A DNA stretch of 64,000 bases from Rhizobium grahamii CCGE 502 (GCF_000298315.2 NZ_AEYE02000029.1:463193-527192), one strand, 5' to 3'. Numbered from the stretch's first letter, positions 16,960 through 27,081 are shown. A program made the numbers and translations. The notes: generated by a model from the letters alone, not told the origin.

Positions 16960-17994
16960 ATGGGTTTTAAAGTTGCAGTTGCGGGAGCCACCGGAAATGT
17001 CGGTCGGGAAATGCTCAACATCCTCTCCGAGCGCGGTTTCCCTGCCGATGAAGTGGTAGCACTTGCGTCCGCGCGCTCGCAGGGCACCGAAGTGTCCTAC
17101 GGCGACAAGACGCTGAAGGTCGCAAATCTCGAGAACTACGATTTCTCCGACACCGATATCTGCCTGATGTCGGCAGGCGGCGAGGTCTCCAAGAAGTGGT
17201 CTCCCAAGATCGGCGCTCAGGGTTGCGTTGTCATCGACAATTCCTCAGCATGGCGCTACGACGCGGACGTGCCGCTGATCGTTCCGGAGGTGAACCCGGA
17301 CGCCGTTACCCAGTTCAGCAAGCGCAACATCATCGCCAACCCTAACTGCTCGACCGCCCAGCTCGTTGTCGCTCTCAAGCCGCTGCACGACTTCGCCAAG
17401 ATCAAGCGCGTGGTCGTTTCGACCTATCAGTCGGTTTCCGGAGCCGGCAAGGATGGTATGGACGAGCTGTTCAACCAGACCCGCGCCGTCTTCGTAGCGG
17501 ATCCGATCGAGAACAAGAAGTTCACGAAGCGTATTGCCTTCAACGTCATTCCGCACATCGATAGCTTCATGGAAGACGGCTACACGAAGGAAGAGTGGAA
17601 GGTTCTCGCCGAAACCAAGAAGATGCTCGATCCGAAGATCAAGGTGACCTGCACGGCAGTTCGCGTTCCGGTCTTCATTGGCCACTCCGAGTCGGTCAAC
17701 ATCGAGTTCGAGAACGAAATCACTGCCGATCAGGCACGCGATATCCTGCGCGAAGCTCCGGGCTGCCTCGTCATCGACAAGCGCGAGAACGGTGGCTACA
17801 TCACGCCATACGAGTCCGCCGGCGAAGACGCGACCTACATCTCGCGCATCCGCGAAGATGCGACGGTCGAGAACGGCCTGAACATGTGGGTGGTTTCCGA
17901 CAACCTTCGCAAGGGGGCTGCGCTCAATGCGATCCAGATCGCCGAGCTTCTGATCAATCGCGGACTTGTGAAGCCACGCAAGAAGGCGGCCTAA
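16960..17994 (+). CDS. asd: aspartate-semialdehyde dehydrogenase
   Basis: NADP-dependent enzyme that reduces beta-aspartyl phosphate to aspartate semialdehyde, the branch to lysine, diaminopimelate, methionine and threonine. At 344 aa it is normal length. The N-terminus has the nucleotide-binding loop VAGATGNVGREM. The catalytic cysteine lies in ANPNCSTAQ (about residue 130), and the substrate/active-site histidine is in 'VFIGHSESVN'. The ATG at 16960 follows a purine-rich stretch (GAGAGCTTGAGAA). It is a free-standing gene; a GC-rich hairpin lies 55 bases after its stop. Confidence 0.96.
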   Translation: MGFKVAVAGATGNVGREMLNILSERGFPADEVVALASARSQGTEVSYGDKTLKVANLENYDFSDTDICLMSAGGEVSKKWSPKIGAQGCVVIDNSSAWRYDADVPLIVPEVNPDAVTQFSKRNIIANPNCSTAQLVVALKPLHDFAKIKRVVVSTYQSVSGAGKDGMDELFNQTRAVFVADPIENKKFTKRIAFNVIPHIDSFMEDGYTKEEWKVLAETKKMLDPKIKVTCTAVRVPVFIGHSESVNIEFENEITADQARDILREAPGCLVIDKRENGGYITPYESAGEDATYISRIREDATVENGLNMWVVSDNLRKGAALNAIQIAELLINRGLVKPRKKAA

Positions 17995-18048
17995 CCAACT
18001 GTTAACTGTGATTTGTTAAGTCCCGCTTATTGAGGTAGGGCTTGCTGG

Positions 18049-18079
18049 GCGCGGGTTTGCCGTTTTCGGCTTCCCGCGC
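18049..18079 (+). terminator. possible terminator after asd
   Basis: The stem GCGCGGG/CCCGCGC encloses a smaller inner hairpin GCCG-TTTT-CGGC. No strong T-run follows, so the call is moderate. Confidence 0.4.
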
Positions 18080-18167
18080 TTGCCAATTCAAAGACGGTGA
18101 CAATATTGCCGGAAGCGGGCAGCTGGCCCGGTTTGAAGGCTAGTCAGATCGGGATCGGGGTATCTCC

Positions 18168-18986
18168 ATGCGCATGACGAAATTTTTGCTGGCTGCTGCG
18201 GCGGCCTGTACTCTCCACGCAGTTCCGGCAGCGGCCACAGCCGCCCAGTGCGGCAATAACGGTGCCGGCTTCGACGCCTGGGTTGGCGAGTTCAAGCAAG
18301 AGGCTGCTGCGAACGGCGTCAGCCCGTCGGTTCTTGATCGCGCTTTTGCGAACGTTTCCTATAACAGGCCGACCATCGCCGCAGACCGCGGCCAGAAGAG
18401 CTTCAAGCTTTCCTTCGACGCTTTCATGCAGAAGCGCGGTGGTGCGACAATCATTTCCCGCGGTAAGGGCATGAAGCGTGCCAATGCTACGCTCTTTGCA
18501 TCGATCGAACGCCGATATGGTGTTCCCGCTGGCCCGCTGATCGCGATCTGGGGCATGGAGACCGGCTTCGGCAGCTACATGGGCAACCAGCACACCATGT
18601 CGGCCGTATCGACACTTGCTTACGATTGCCGGCGCTCTGATTACTTCACCGATCAGCTTTACGCAGCGCTTCAACTCGTCTCGGAAGGCTACCTCAGCCC
18701 GCAGGCGCGAGGCGCCGCGCACGGCGAGATTGGCCAGACGCAGTTCCTGCCACGCAACGTCGTGCGCTTCGGCGCCGATGGCGACGGCGACGGTCGCGTC
18801 GACATGGTCGGCTCGCGCGCGGATGCGCTGGCCTCGACGGCTAATTTCCTGAAGGGCCATGGTTGGCAGGCCGGCGCCGGCTATCAGCCCGGCGAGCCCA
18901 ACTTTGCAGCGATCGCCGGCTGGAATGCCGCGACGGTCTATCAGCAGGCCATTGCCTACATCGGCCAGCAGATCGACGGAAACTGA
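18168..18986 (+). CDS. lytic murein transglycosylase, MltB/SLT_2 family
   Basis: Periplasmic enzyme that cleaves peptidoglycan glycan strands to form 1,6-anhydro ends. This 272-aa protein has a typical signal peptide (MRMTKFLLAAAAACTLHA, cleavage near AATA-A). The catalytic glutamate lies in IWGMETGFGSYMG (about residue 130), and the family's second motif is HGEIGQTQFLP near 187. A short Asp/Gly-rich stretch (DGDGDGRVD) resembles a calcium-binding or structural loop common in this family. ATG codons occur at 18168 and 18174; the first is used. It is shorter than E. coli MltB because it lacks the N-terminal lipoprotein extension. A strong terminator follows. Confidence 0.9.
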   Translation: MRMTKFLLAAAAACTLHAVPAAATAAQCGNNGAGFDAWVGEFKQEAAANGVSPSVLDRAFANVSYNRPTIAADRGQKSFKLSFDAFMQKRGGATIISRGKGMKRANATLFASIERRYGVPAGPLIAIWGMETGFGSYMGNQHTMSAVSTLAYDCRRSDYFTDQLYAALQLVSEGYLSPQARGAAHGEIGQTQFLPRNVVRFGADGDGDGRVDMVGSRADALASTANFLKGHGWQAGAGYQPGEPNFAAIAGWNAATVYQQAIAYIGQQIDGN

Positions 18987-19006
18987 GAATTCAACACTGA
19001 GCCACG

Positions 19007-19036
19007 AGCGCCGAACTGAGGTTCGGCGCTTTTTTA
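19007..19036 (+). terminator. intrinsic terminator after the transglycosylase gene
   Basis: Perfect 10-bp stem AGCGCCGAAC/GTTCGGCGCT with loop TGAG, followed by six T. It lies between convergent genes and ends 8 bases before the carbonic anhydrase stop. Confidence 0.85.
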
Positions 19037-19043
19037 TTTGGGC

Positions 19044-19685
19044 TTAGACGTCCGGTCGAATGAAGTCGCGGGTTTCGGCGTCCATCACCCACAGTTCGCC
19101 GGTCGAAATGTCGAACCATGCTCCATGAAGCGCGATCTCGCCGGCCTCTTCCAAGGCCTTGATGTTCGGGAATGTCCTGAGGTTCTCAATCGAATTGCGG
19201 ATCGATACTCGCTCGAGCGCAGTTTGACGCTCGGCGGCAGTCATCACGTCGTTGGCGCCGATCTGTTCTGCCGCAGGCTTCACGAGCGACATCCAGCGTC
19301 CAATAAAGTCACCAGGAGAAAGGGGTTCAGCGCTCGGGTCCAGAGCCGCCCTGATGCCACCACAACGGCCGTGGCCCATGACGACGATATCTGTAACCTT
19401 CAGGGCCTGAACCGCAAATTCCAGCGCGGCAGACGTCGAGTGGAAATGCCCATCCGGCTCATACGGCGGCACCATGTTGGCAACATTGCGGACGACGAAA
19501 AGTTCGCCCGGGCCGGCGTCGAAAATCAGTTCGGGCGCAGCACGGGAATCCGAGCAGGCTACCACGAGCGTACTGGGGTTCTGCCCGTGTTCCGCCAGTG
19601 TCCGATAGCGATCACGGGCGTCCGCATAACGCCCGTTCATAAAGTTGCGGTAACCGTCCAGAAGGGTGCTTGGAAAATGCTGCAT
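19044..19685 (-). CDS. beta-carbonic anhydrase
   Basis: Zinc enzyme that interconverts CO2 and bicarbonate in the cytoplasm, supplying bicarbonate for carboxylases. The protein is 213 aa, typical for the beta class. The zinc and catalytic motifs are present: VVACSDSRAAPE (Cys plus the Asp-Arg dyad, about residues 42-53) and the paired His/Cys in GHGRCGG (about 104-110). The segment FVVRNVANMVPPYEPDG is also characteristic. It begins 56 bases after the end of the pyridoxal kinase gene on the same strand and may share its transcript. Confidence 0.95.
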   Translation of the reverse strand: MQHFPSTLLDGYRNFMNGRYADARDRYRTLAEHGQNPSTLVVACSDSRAAPELIFDAGPGELFVVRNVANMVPPYEPDGHFHSTSAALEFAVQALKVTDIVVMGHGRCGGIRAALDPSAEPLSPGDFIGRWMSLVKPAAEQIGANDVMTAAERQTALERVSIRNSIENLRTFPNIKALEEAGEIALHGAWFDISTGELWVMDAETRDFIRPDV

Positions 19686-19741
19686 GATCTTCGATTACAG
19701 CCTGCGCAATACAAGATCAATATCGCACGACACGATAGCCG

Positions 19742-20617
19742 CTAGCCCTTGCGCCTTTGAGCCGGATGCAGGAGACGCCTCATCTGAACCATTGCCATTG
19801 GGGTTGCCAGGCTCGAGGAGTCGCTCGCAAGCGTCAGTTCATCGCTGCCCCGCTTCACAGCGCGGGCAAGCACCTCATAGACGCTTGCCGTTGCAAGCTG
19901 AAGCGCCTTTTCGTCCTCCATGCCGGAGAGAAGCCGCGATAGAAACAGGGCCGCAAGGAGATCGCCAAGACCATTCGGCGGCTTGTCGATAAGGCGATGT
20001 TCCGCCAACAGAGCGTGACGCCCCGAAAGATAGAGGTTCCCTGTGCCGCCTGCCATCATCGGCACGGCCGACGTTACCAGCATGCGAGACGGCCCCAGCG
20101 ACAGGGCGGCATCCATGACCGCCGTATTGTCATCCAGCGAGGCGCCAACGAGCCAGGCAAGCTCATAGCGATTGGGCGTCGCAAGCGACGCGAGGGGTAT
20201 CAGATGATCCCTGATCGCCTCCGCCGTTGCCTGCGGCACATAGAGCCCACCCAGGTCCCCCATCACCGGATCGCAGACATAAAACAATTCCGGCTTTCGT
20301 TCGCGCAAAGCGGTCACGAGCCGGGCAACCGAGCGTGCCTGCGCCGCATTGCCGAAATAGCCCGAAAGAACGGCCTTCACTTCACCGATCCACGGCGCGC
20401 GGATGAGATCGTCGATTGCCGCGTCAAAGTCGGCTTCGCTAAATGTCAGCCGCGTTGACCGACCATGGCCCGGATGCCATGGAAGCACGATCGTCGGCAG
20501 CGCCCAGACCTGATGGCCGAGCGTCTCCAGCGCAAAGACCGCCGCACGATTTCCGACGGAACCGCGCACAACATGGCTGGAGATGACGATGACAGTTCCT
20601 GCAGCACTTTCCGACAT
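19742..20617 (-). CDS. pdxY: pyridoxal kinase
   Basis: PdxK/PdxY-type salvage kinase that phosphorylates pyridoxal with ATP. The 291-aa protein belongs to the ribokinase-like fold: 'VYVQ'-like N-terminal strand VIVISSHVVRGSVGNRAA, the substrate loop 'CDPVMGDLGGLYV' (about 115-127), 'TPNRYELAWLVG', and the C-terminal anion-hole motif GLGDLLAALFLSRLL, where the catalytic Asp lies in the GxGD. The pdxY label rather than pdxK rests on length and overall resemblance. It is transcribed away from the NAD-GDH gene. Confidence 0.9.
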   Translation of the reverse strand: MSESAAGTVIVISSHVVRGSVGNRAAVFALETLGHQVWALPTIVLPWHPGHGRSTRLTFSEADFDAAIDDLIRAPWIGEVKAVLSGYFGNAAQARSVARLVTALRERKPELFYVCDPVMGDLGGLYVPQATAEAIRDHLIPLASLATPNRYELAWLVGASLDDNTAVMDAALSLGPSRMLVTSAVPMMAGGTGNLYLSGRHALLAEHRLIDKPPNGLGDLLAALFLSRLLSGMEDEKALQLATASVYEVLARAVKRGSDELTLASDSSSLATPMAMVQMRRLLHPAQRRKG

Positions 20618-20872
20618 GACGCTCCACTCAGCTTTTCGACAACCGTTGATCCCCTTTTTGCCGCTCCACTGTCAACCGCTCTTCATACAGACATGAAAAC
20701 GTCGGGCTCGGGAAATTTCCGCATATCTACGACGAAGCAAAATCTTTCGAAAATTTGCGTTCCGGTGGCCAAAAACGCATGAAAGCTGCCTCATAAAGCG
20801 CTCATTTAGAGATTCTTTCGTCAAGTCTTCTGCTACTTTGCGCCAAATCGAGGAGATGAGGGAGTATCTGCG
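20618..20872. promoter_or_regulatory. divergent promoter region pdxY / NAD-GDH
   Basis: 255 bases between divergently transcribed genes. A perfect 10-bp palindrome GGAAATTTCC (20711-20720) and a TTTCGAAA palindrome (about 20747-20754) lie near the centre in AT-rich DNA and are candidate operator elements. No consensus -35/-10 pair stands out. Confidence 0.35.
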
Positions 20873-23800
20873 ATGGCTGGTCGAAACAATCCGAAACGAG
20901 AAAAACAGCTTGAAAGCGCGACCAAAATCGCGGCTGCAACCGGGGAAACCTATCTCGATCCCGATGTCCTATTTGGGCGCGCCAGCGGCGACGACCTGGA
21001 GCAATACACACCGGAGATGCTGGCGCTTTCCGCCGTGCATTCGGCTAAGGAACTGGCTGCCTGGGGCAGCAATTCGGCACGTATCACCATCGATACGATC
21101 GCCGACGTCGAGCCCGGCGGTGTCGCGGTATCCATTCTCTCGGTAACCGACCACAACATGCCGTTCCTGTATGAATCGGTGATGGGCGAGGTGACCAGCA
21201 GCTATCGCGACCTTTACATGGCCGTGCATCCGATCCTGGTGATGGAAGCCGGCAAGGCTCCGGAACTTTATTCCGCTGATCTCCCGAGCGAGCCGGCCAA
21301 TCGCGTCAGCCACATCCAGCTACATCTGGCGCCCTTGACGTCGGCCCAGGCCGCCGAGCTTGTCAAGCGAGTGAAAACCGTGGTCGAGCAGGTGCGGGTG
21401 ACCGTATCCGACTGGAGACCCATGCTGGATAAGCTTGGAACGGTGATCGATGAGCTTTCCGCCTACAATGCCAGCCGGCGGAAGACGGAGCGGGACGAAG
21501 CGCTCGCTTTCCTGACCTGGCTGCGGGACGCAAATTTCACCTTCCTCGGCATGCGGGAATATGTCTATTCCGGCAAGGGCTCGAGTGCGAAGGTGGAGCG
21601 CGACAAGGGCACCGGTCTCGGCATCCTGTCAAACCCTGATGTCCTGGTTTTGCGCACCGGCAAGGACGCGGTGACGACGACGCCGGAAATCCTGGCATTC
21701 CTGGATGGGCCGGACTTCCTGATCGTGACCAAGGCCAATGTGAAGTCGATCGTTCATCGCCGCGCCTACATGGACTATGTGGGGGTCAAGCGCTTCGACG
21801 CCGACGGAAATGTGACGGGCGAACTGCGTATTGTCGGTCTGTTCACCTCGACTGCCTACACGTCGCTTGCCAGCGATATCCCGCTGCTCCGCTCCAAGAT
21901 CGAGCGAGTGAAGGAACATTTCGGCTTCGACCCAATGAGCCACTCGGGCCGTATGCTGGATAACACGCTGGAATCCTACCCGCGCGACGACCTCTTCCAG
22001 ATCGACACAACGCTTCTGGCCGGCTTCGCCGAGCAGATCAACGATCTTGCCGATCGGCCGCGTGTCCGGGTCCTGCCGCGCATAGACCATTTCGACCGAT
22101 TTGTATCGGTGATCGTTTACGTCCCACGCGAAGAGTATGACTCGATCGTGCGTGAGAAGATCGGGACCTATCTGAAGACCGTCTACGATGGCCGTGTCTC
22201 GGCCTACTATCCGGCTTTCCCGGAGGGCGGTGTCGCACGCGTCCACTTCATCATCGGCCGGTCGGGAGGCAAGACGCCGCGCGTGCCGCAGGCAAAGCTC
22301 GAGGAAGCTATTCGCGCCATCACGGCGCGGTGGGACGATCGTTTCGAAGCTCTTGCCGGGCCGAAGGCACCGCGCCTGCAGGTCAGTCACGCTTTCCAGG
22401 ATCTCTTCACGCCCGAGGAAACCTTTGGCGATCTGGGCGACATTGCTGCGTGCGCCAGTGGAGAGCCGATCCGCATCGCGTTCTACACGCGAGAGAAGGA
22501 TGGCGAGGAGCTGCTGTGCCTCAAGATCTTCCATTCGGGTGGCCAGCTTGCTTTGTCACGCCGCGTGCCGTTGCTCGAGAATCTAGGTTTCAACGTCATC
22601 AGCGAAGGAACCTTTGATATCGATGTCACCCTACCCGGCGGCTCCGAAAGCCTGGTTGTCCTCCACGATATGGAGCTCGAAGCTCGTGGCGGCGTCGAAA
22701 TCAACCTCGACCGTCACGGAGCGACGCTGGAGGAAGCATTTCTGGCGGCTTTCAGCGGTGTCATCGACAATGACAACTTCAACCGCCTGATCGTTTCGGC
22801 CGGATTGACTGCACGCGAAACCAGCGTACTTCGCGCGTATGCGCGCTATCTGCGTCAAGCGGGCATACCGTACTCCCTGGACTATATAGCAACCACGCTG
22901 GACAAGTATCCGGCAATCGCAGCGATGGTCTTCCGGTTGTTCCATGACACGCTTGATCCGAAGATCGCTGACAAGACGCGGATGAAGAAGGTAAGCGAAC
23001 AGCACGAAAAGATCGAGGCAGCACTTTCCGATGTTCCGAGCCTGGATGATGATCGGATCCTGCGCCGCTACGTCAACGTAGTGGATGCGACCTTGAGGAC
23101 AAATTACTTCCAACGCAATGCGGACGGCTCGCCGAAGGCGATGCTGGCCTTCAAGCTGGATCCGCATCTGGTCGACGGACTCCCGGAACCGCGGCCATTC
23201 CGCGAGATGTTCGTCTACGGCGTCGAAGTCGAAGGCGTGCATCTGCGCTTCGGCAAGGTGGCGCGTGGCGGCTTGCGTTGGTCGGACCGCGCCGAAGACT
23301 ACCGGACCGAAGTGCTCGGCCTGGTGAAGGCGCAGCAGGTCAAGAACGCCGTCATCGTGCCGGTCGGCGCCAAAGGCGGCTTCTATCCGAAAAAGCTGCC
23401 GGTTGGCGGCAGCCGCGATGAAATCTTCAACGCCGGCCGCGAAGCTTACAAGACCTATATCCGTACGCTGCTGTCGATTACTGACAACATCAGTGGCGCC
23501 GATATCGTGCCGCCAATGGATACGGTGAGGCTCGACGGCGACGACCCCTACTTCGTCGTGGCAGCCGACAAGGGAACCGCGACTTTCTCGGACACCGCCA
23601 ACGCGCTTGCCCAAGAAGCGGGCTTCTGGCTCGATGATGCCTTCGCATCGGGCGGATCGGCTGGCTATGACCACAAGAAGATGGGCATCACCGCTCGCGG
23701 CGCCTGGGAAACGGTAAAGCGCCACTTCCGCGAAATGGACATCGACATCCAGACCACGCCGTTCACTGTCGCCGGCGTCGGCGACATGTCGGGCGACGTC

Positions 23801-25648
23801 TTCGGCAACGGCATGCTGTTGTCGCCCAAAATCCGGCTGATTGCGGCTTTCGACCATCGAGACATCGTCATCGATCCCGATCCAGATATGGCGAAGACGC
23901 TTGCCGAAAGGCAGCGGCTCTTCAACCTGGCACGGTCGAGCTGGCAGGATTTCGACAAGAGCGTCCTTTCGAAAGGTGCGATGGTTATTTCGCGCTCGGC
24001 AAAGTCCGTCACTCTGACGCCGGAAGCGGTGGCTGCGATTGGCATCGACAAGGCTGTAGCAACGCCGTTCGAGATCATGACGGCCATCTTGAAGAGCCCG
24101 GTCGACCTGCTTTGGTTCGGCGGTATCGGCACCTACGTCAAGGCGCCGTCGGAAACCGATGCTGAAGTCGGCGATCGTGCCAACGACCCGATTCGCGTTG
24201 TTGCCGAAGACGTGCGCGCCAAGGTGATCGGCGAAGGCGCAAACCTTGGTGTCACGCAGAAAGGTCGTATCGCCTATGGCCTGCGGGGCGGGCGCTGCAA
24301 TTCCGACGCAATCGACAATTCGGCCGGCGTCAACACGTCCGACGTCGAGGTCAATATCAAGATTGCTCTCGCTGCAGCAATGCACGACGGTCGCCTGACT
24401 CGGTCAAAGCGCGATCAGCTTCTTTCTTCCATGACGGACGAGGTCGGCAGACTCGTGCTGCGGAACAACTATTTGCAGTCTCTCGCGATATCGCTGACCG
24501 AGCGCAAAGGCACTGCCAACGGGCTGGAACTTGCTCGGCTCATGACAGTGCTCGAAGGCGCAAAGCAGCTAAACCGGAAGGTGGAGACCCTTCCCGACGA
24601 CACCGTCCTCGCGGAACGCTATACCGCTGGCAAGCCGCTCACCCGACCCGAAATCGGCGTTCTGCTGTCCTATGCGAAGATCGTGCTGTTCGACGCATTG
24701 GCTGCCAGCGATCTGCCTGACGATCCCTATTTCGCGGCAACGCTTTCGAACTACTTCCCCGCAAAGATGCGCAAGACGAACGCGTCGGATATCGATACCC
24801 ACCGTCTACGGCGCGAGATCATTGCGACGGTGCTGGCAAACGAGGCCATCAACCGCGGCGGCCCAAGCTTTGCCATCAGCATGACGGATGCGACGGCGGC
24901 ATCCGGCCCCGACGTTGTTCGGGCCGCGATCATCGCGCGCGATGGCTTCGACCTGAGCCGGCTTTGGGCGGAGACCGACGCATTGGATGGCAAGATTTCC
25001 GGCCAGATGCAGAACCGCATCTACGAGGAAATCAGTCATACGTTCACGGTGCTGACGCGCCTGCTCCTGAAGACGCAGATGACCAAGGGCGATATGGCCG
25101 CAACTGTCGATGGACTTCAGACTGCCCTCAAGAAGCTCAAGCCGATTTTCGCCAACCAGACGGTACCGGAGCTCGAAGCGCGGCAACAGGAGTATCGTGA
25201 TGCGGGTGTGCCGGATAAGTTGGCGGCCGAGATCTCGGGGCTACTCGGCTTTGCCCTCGTACCTGAGATCATGCAAATCGCTGCCCGCACGGGCGAACCG
25301 TTGGCGCGCGCCGCGGAAAGCTATTTTGCTGTCTCCCAGACATTCCGGATCGGGCGCTTGCTTGCCGCCGGCTCACGGATCATCACGGCTGACCACTATG
25401 AAAACCTGGCGCTGGCTCGCAGCATCGACCAGATCGCAAGCGCGCGACGCGATATCGTCATTTCGGCACTTGCCAACCACGGTAAGGACAAGCTTCCCGT
25501 CCAAGCTTGGCATGCAGGCGATCGCATCAGGATCAACCGGATCGCGGAGGAACTGTCGGGGTTGAGCGACAGCGGCGACCCGAACCTTGCCCGTATCACC
25601 GTGGCGGCTGGTCTGTTGACCGATCTTGCGCGCGAAGGGGCGAGGTGA
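20873..25648 (+). CDS. gdhB: NAD-specific glutamate dehydrogenase, large (about 180 kDa) type
   Basis: Catalyses NAD-dependent oxidative deamination of glutamate to 2-oxoglutarate and ammonium, feeding amino acids into the TCA cycle. At 1591 aa it belongs to the L-GDH180 class, which has a long regulatory N-terminal half with ACT-like repeats, then the catalytic GDH core and a helical C-terminus. The core is recognisable at about residues 790-1000: FGKVARGGLRWSDRAEDYRTE, 'GAKGGFYPKK' with the catalytic lysine, and the nucleotide-binding part with VAGVGDMSGDVFGNG. The ATG at 20873 follows GAGGAGATGAGGGAG. The frame is intact. The gene stands alone ahead of an MFS transporter that starts 30 bases later. 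Confidence 0.95.
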   Translation: MAGRNNPKREKQLESATKIAAATGETYLDPDVLFGRASGDDLEQYTPEMLALSAVHSAKELAAWGSNSARITIDTIADVEPGGVAVSILSVTDHNMPFLYESVMGEVTSSYRDLYMAVHPILVMEAGKAPELYSADLPSEPANRVSHIQLHLAPLTSAQAAELVKRVKTVVEQVRVTVSDWRPMLDKLGTVIDELSAYNASRRKTERDEALAFLTWLRDANFTFLGMREYVYSGKGSSAKVERDKGTGLGILSNPDVLVLRTGKDAVTTTPEILAFLDGPDFLIVTKANVKSIVHRRAYMDYVGVKRFDADGNVTGELRIVGLFTSTAYTSLASDIPLLRSKIERVKEHFGFDPMSHSGRMLDNTLESYPRDDLFQIDTTLLAGFAEQINDLADRPRVRVLPRIDHFDRFVSVIVYVPREEYDSIVREKIGTYLKTVYDGRVSAYYPAFPEGGVARVHFIIGRSGGKTPRVPQAKLEEAIRAITARWDDRFEALAGPKAPRLQVSHAFQDLFTPEETFGDLGDIAACASGEPIRIAFYTREKDGEELLCLKIFHSGGQLALSRRVPLLENLGFNVISEGTFDIDVTLPGGSESLVVLHDMELEARGGVEINLDRHGATLEEAFLAAFSGVIDNDNFNRLIVSAGLTARETSVLRAYARYLRQAGIPYSLDYIATTLDKYPAIAAMVFRLFHDTLDPKIADKTRMKKVSEQHEKIEAALSDVPSLDDDRILRRYVNVVDATLRTNYFQRNADGSPKAMLAFKLDPHLVDGLPEPRPFREMFVYGVEVEGVHLRFGKVARGGLRWSDRAEDYRTEVLGLVKAQQVKNAVIVPVGAKGGFYPKKLPVGGSRDEIFNAGREAYKTYIRTLLSITDNISGADIVPPMDTVRLDGDDPYFVVAADKGTATFSDTANALAQEAGFWLDDAFASGGSAGYDHKKMGITARGAWETVKRHFREMDIDIQTTPFTVAGVGDMSGDVFGNGMLLSPKIRLIAAFDHRDIVIDPDPDMAKTLAERQRLFNLARSSWQDFDKSVLSKGAMVISRSAKSVTLTPEAVAAIGIDKAVATPFEIMTAILKSPVDLLWFGGIGTYVKAPSETDAEVGDRANDPIRVVAEDVRAKVIGEGANLGVTQKGRIAYGLRGGRCNSDAIDNSAGVNTSDVEVNIKIALAAAMHDGRLTRSKRDQLLSSMTDEVGRLVLRNNYLQSLAISLTERKGTANGLELARLMTVLEGAKQLNRKVETLPDDTVLAERYTAGKPLTRPEIGVLLSYAKIVLFDALAASDLPDDPYFAATLSNYFPAKMRKTNASDIDTHRLRREIIATVLANEAINRGGPSFAISMTDATAASGPDVVRAAIIARDGFDLSRLWAETDALDGKISGQMQNRIYEEISHTFTVLTRLLLKTQMTKGDMAATVDGLQTALKKLKPIFANQTVPELEARQQEYRDAGVPDKLAAEISGLLGFALVPEIMQIAARTGEPLARAAESYFAVSQTFRIGRLLAAGSRIITADHYENLALARSIDQIASARRDIVISALANHGKDKLPVQAWHAGDRIRINRIAEELSGLSDSGDPNLARITVAAGLLTDLAREGAR

Positions 25649-25678
25649 GACAGTTCCGCTCGGAATCAGGAGCGGATT

Positions 25679-27064
25679 GTGAATCGCATCGACTGGACGG
25701 GAACGCAGCCGGCTAGGGCATCGGAGAAGGGCATCTGGGGCTGGATGCTCTTCGACTGGGCAGCCCAGCCATTCTTCACTGTTGTAACGACCTTCATCTT
25801 CGGTCCCTACTTCGTGTCGCGCCTGACGGCCGATCCGGTCTCTGCCCAGGCAATGTGGAGCAACATGGCGACGATCTCTTCGGTGATCATCGCCATTTTG
25901 TCGCCAATCCTCGGCTCCATCGCCGATCAATCCGGCGCCCGAAAGCCCTGGATCGCGTTTTTCGCAGTGATCAAAATTGCGAGCCTCTTCTGCCTCTGGT
26001 TTGCAGCGCCCGGCTCACCGTTGATCTACCCAATAATCTTCATGATCCTAGCTTCGATCGCGGCCGAGTTCTCGATTGTCTTCAATGATTCCATGATGCC
26101 TCGGCTCGTCAGCAAAGACGAGGTCGGCAAACTATCCAATACGGCCTGGGGCCTCGGCTACCTCGGCGGGATGATTGTTCTTATCGCCGTCGTGGTCCTG
26201 CTCGCCGGCAATCTCGAATCCGGCAAAACAATTCTTGGTCTTGATCCGTTATTCGGTCTCGATCCGCACCAGGGCGAAGATGCCCGCATCACTGGGCCGA
26301 TCTCGGCTGTCTGGTATCTGATCTTCATTCTGCCGATGTTCTTTTTCACACCCGATATCAGCAAAGGCCTTCCGTTTGGCGCCGCGGTGCGAGCCGGCTT
26401 TACCGAGTTGAAGAGTACGCTTGCCGAACTCAAGCATCGCCGTGGCATTGTTCGCTTCCTCATCGCGAGGATGATCTATCAGGACGGTGTCAACGGGCTG
26501 CTGATCCTCGGCGGCGCTTTTGCTGCCGGAATGTTCGGCTGGGCGACGATCGAGATCGGGATCTACGGAATCATACTCAACGTCGTTGCGATCTTCGGAT
26601 GCATCATTGCCGGCCGCGTTGATCGGCGTATAGGCTCCAAGTCGACGATCGTTATCAGCCTGACAATGTTGCTGATCGCCACTATCGGAATAGTGTCGAC
26701 CGGGCCCGGATACACACTCTTTGGTCTGCTCAAGCTGCCAGCCGCCGATTCCGGCGGCCTCTTCGGCACGGCGGCGGAGAAGGCATACATTGCCTACGGT
26801 TTGCTGGTCGGTCTAGCCTTTGGACCGGTGCAGGCGTCCTCGCGGTCCTATCTCGCACGCAGCGTAAGTCTGAACGAGGCCGGGCGCTATTTTGGCATCT
26901 ACGCGCTTTCTGGGCGCGCTACGAGCTTTCTGGCGACACTACTCTTTTCCGCCGTGACCTACGCGACCGGTTCGTCGCGGCTGGGAATGTCAACATTGGC
27001 AATCTTCTTGGCTGCAGGGCTGATCCTGCTTTTCCGTACGCCCTATCCCGCGGACAGGGCGTAA
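25679..27064 (+). CDS. MFS transporter, UMF1/Atg22-like family
   Basis: Inner-membrane transporter of 461 aa with about twelve spans. The N-terminus is typical of the UMF1 (vacuole effluxer Atg22-like) branch: 'GWMLFDWAAQPFFTVVTTFIFGPYF'-type opening (residues 20-45), 'SPILGSIADQSGARKPWI' after span 2, and a long hydrophilic loop around residues 180-215. It starts with GTG at 25679 behind a CAGGAG site and follows the NAD-GDH gene by 30 bases, so it may be co-transcribed. The substrate is unknown; amino-acid efflux would fit the neighbour but is speculation. Confidence 0.85.
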   Translation: MNRIDWTGTQPARASEKGIWGWMLFDWAAQPFFTVVTTFIFGPYFVSRLTADPVSAQAMWSNMATISSVIIAILSPILGSIADQSGARKPWIAFFAVIKIASLFCLWFAAPGSPLIYPIIFMILASIAAEFSIVFNDSMMPRLVSKDEVGKLSNTAWGLGYLGGMIVLIAVVVLLAGNLESGKTILGLDPLFGLDPHQGEDARITGPISAVWYLIFILPMFFFTPDISKGLPFGAAVRAGFTELKSTLAELKHRRGIVRFLIARMIYQDGVNGLLILGGAFAAGMFGWATIEIGIYGIILNVVAIFGCIIAGRVDRRIGSKSTIVISLTMLLIATIGIVSTGPGYTLFGLLKLPAADSGGLFGTAAEKAYIAYGLLVGLAFGPVQASSRSYLARSVSLNEAGRYFGIYALSGRATSFLATLLFSAVTYATGSSRLGMSTLAIFLAAGLILLFRTPYPADRA

Positions 27065-27081
27065 CGGCAGCCCCCACGGGC

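Noticed and set aside
16677-16970. 97-codon plus-strand frame before asd
   Set aside because: Low-complexity, Pro/Arg-rich translation without a ribosome site; it runs into asd out of frame.
22631-24385. Long minus-strand frame (584 codons) opposite the NAD-GDH gene
   Set aside because: It is a shadow of the GC-rich gdhB reading frame; the product is compositionally odd (rich in Arg, His, Asp, Val), has no ribosome site, and lies fully inside a certain gene.
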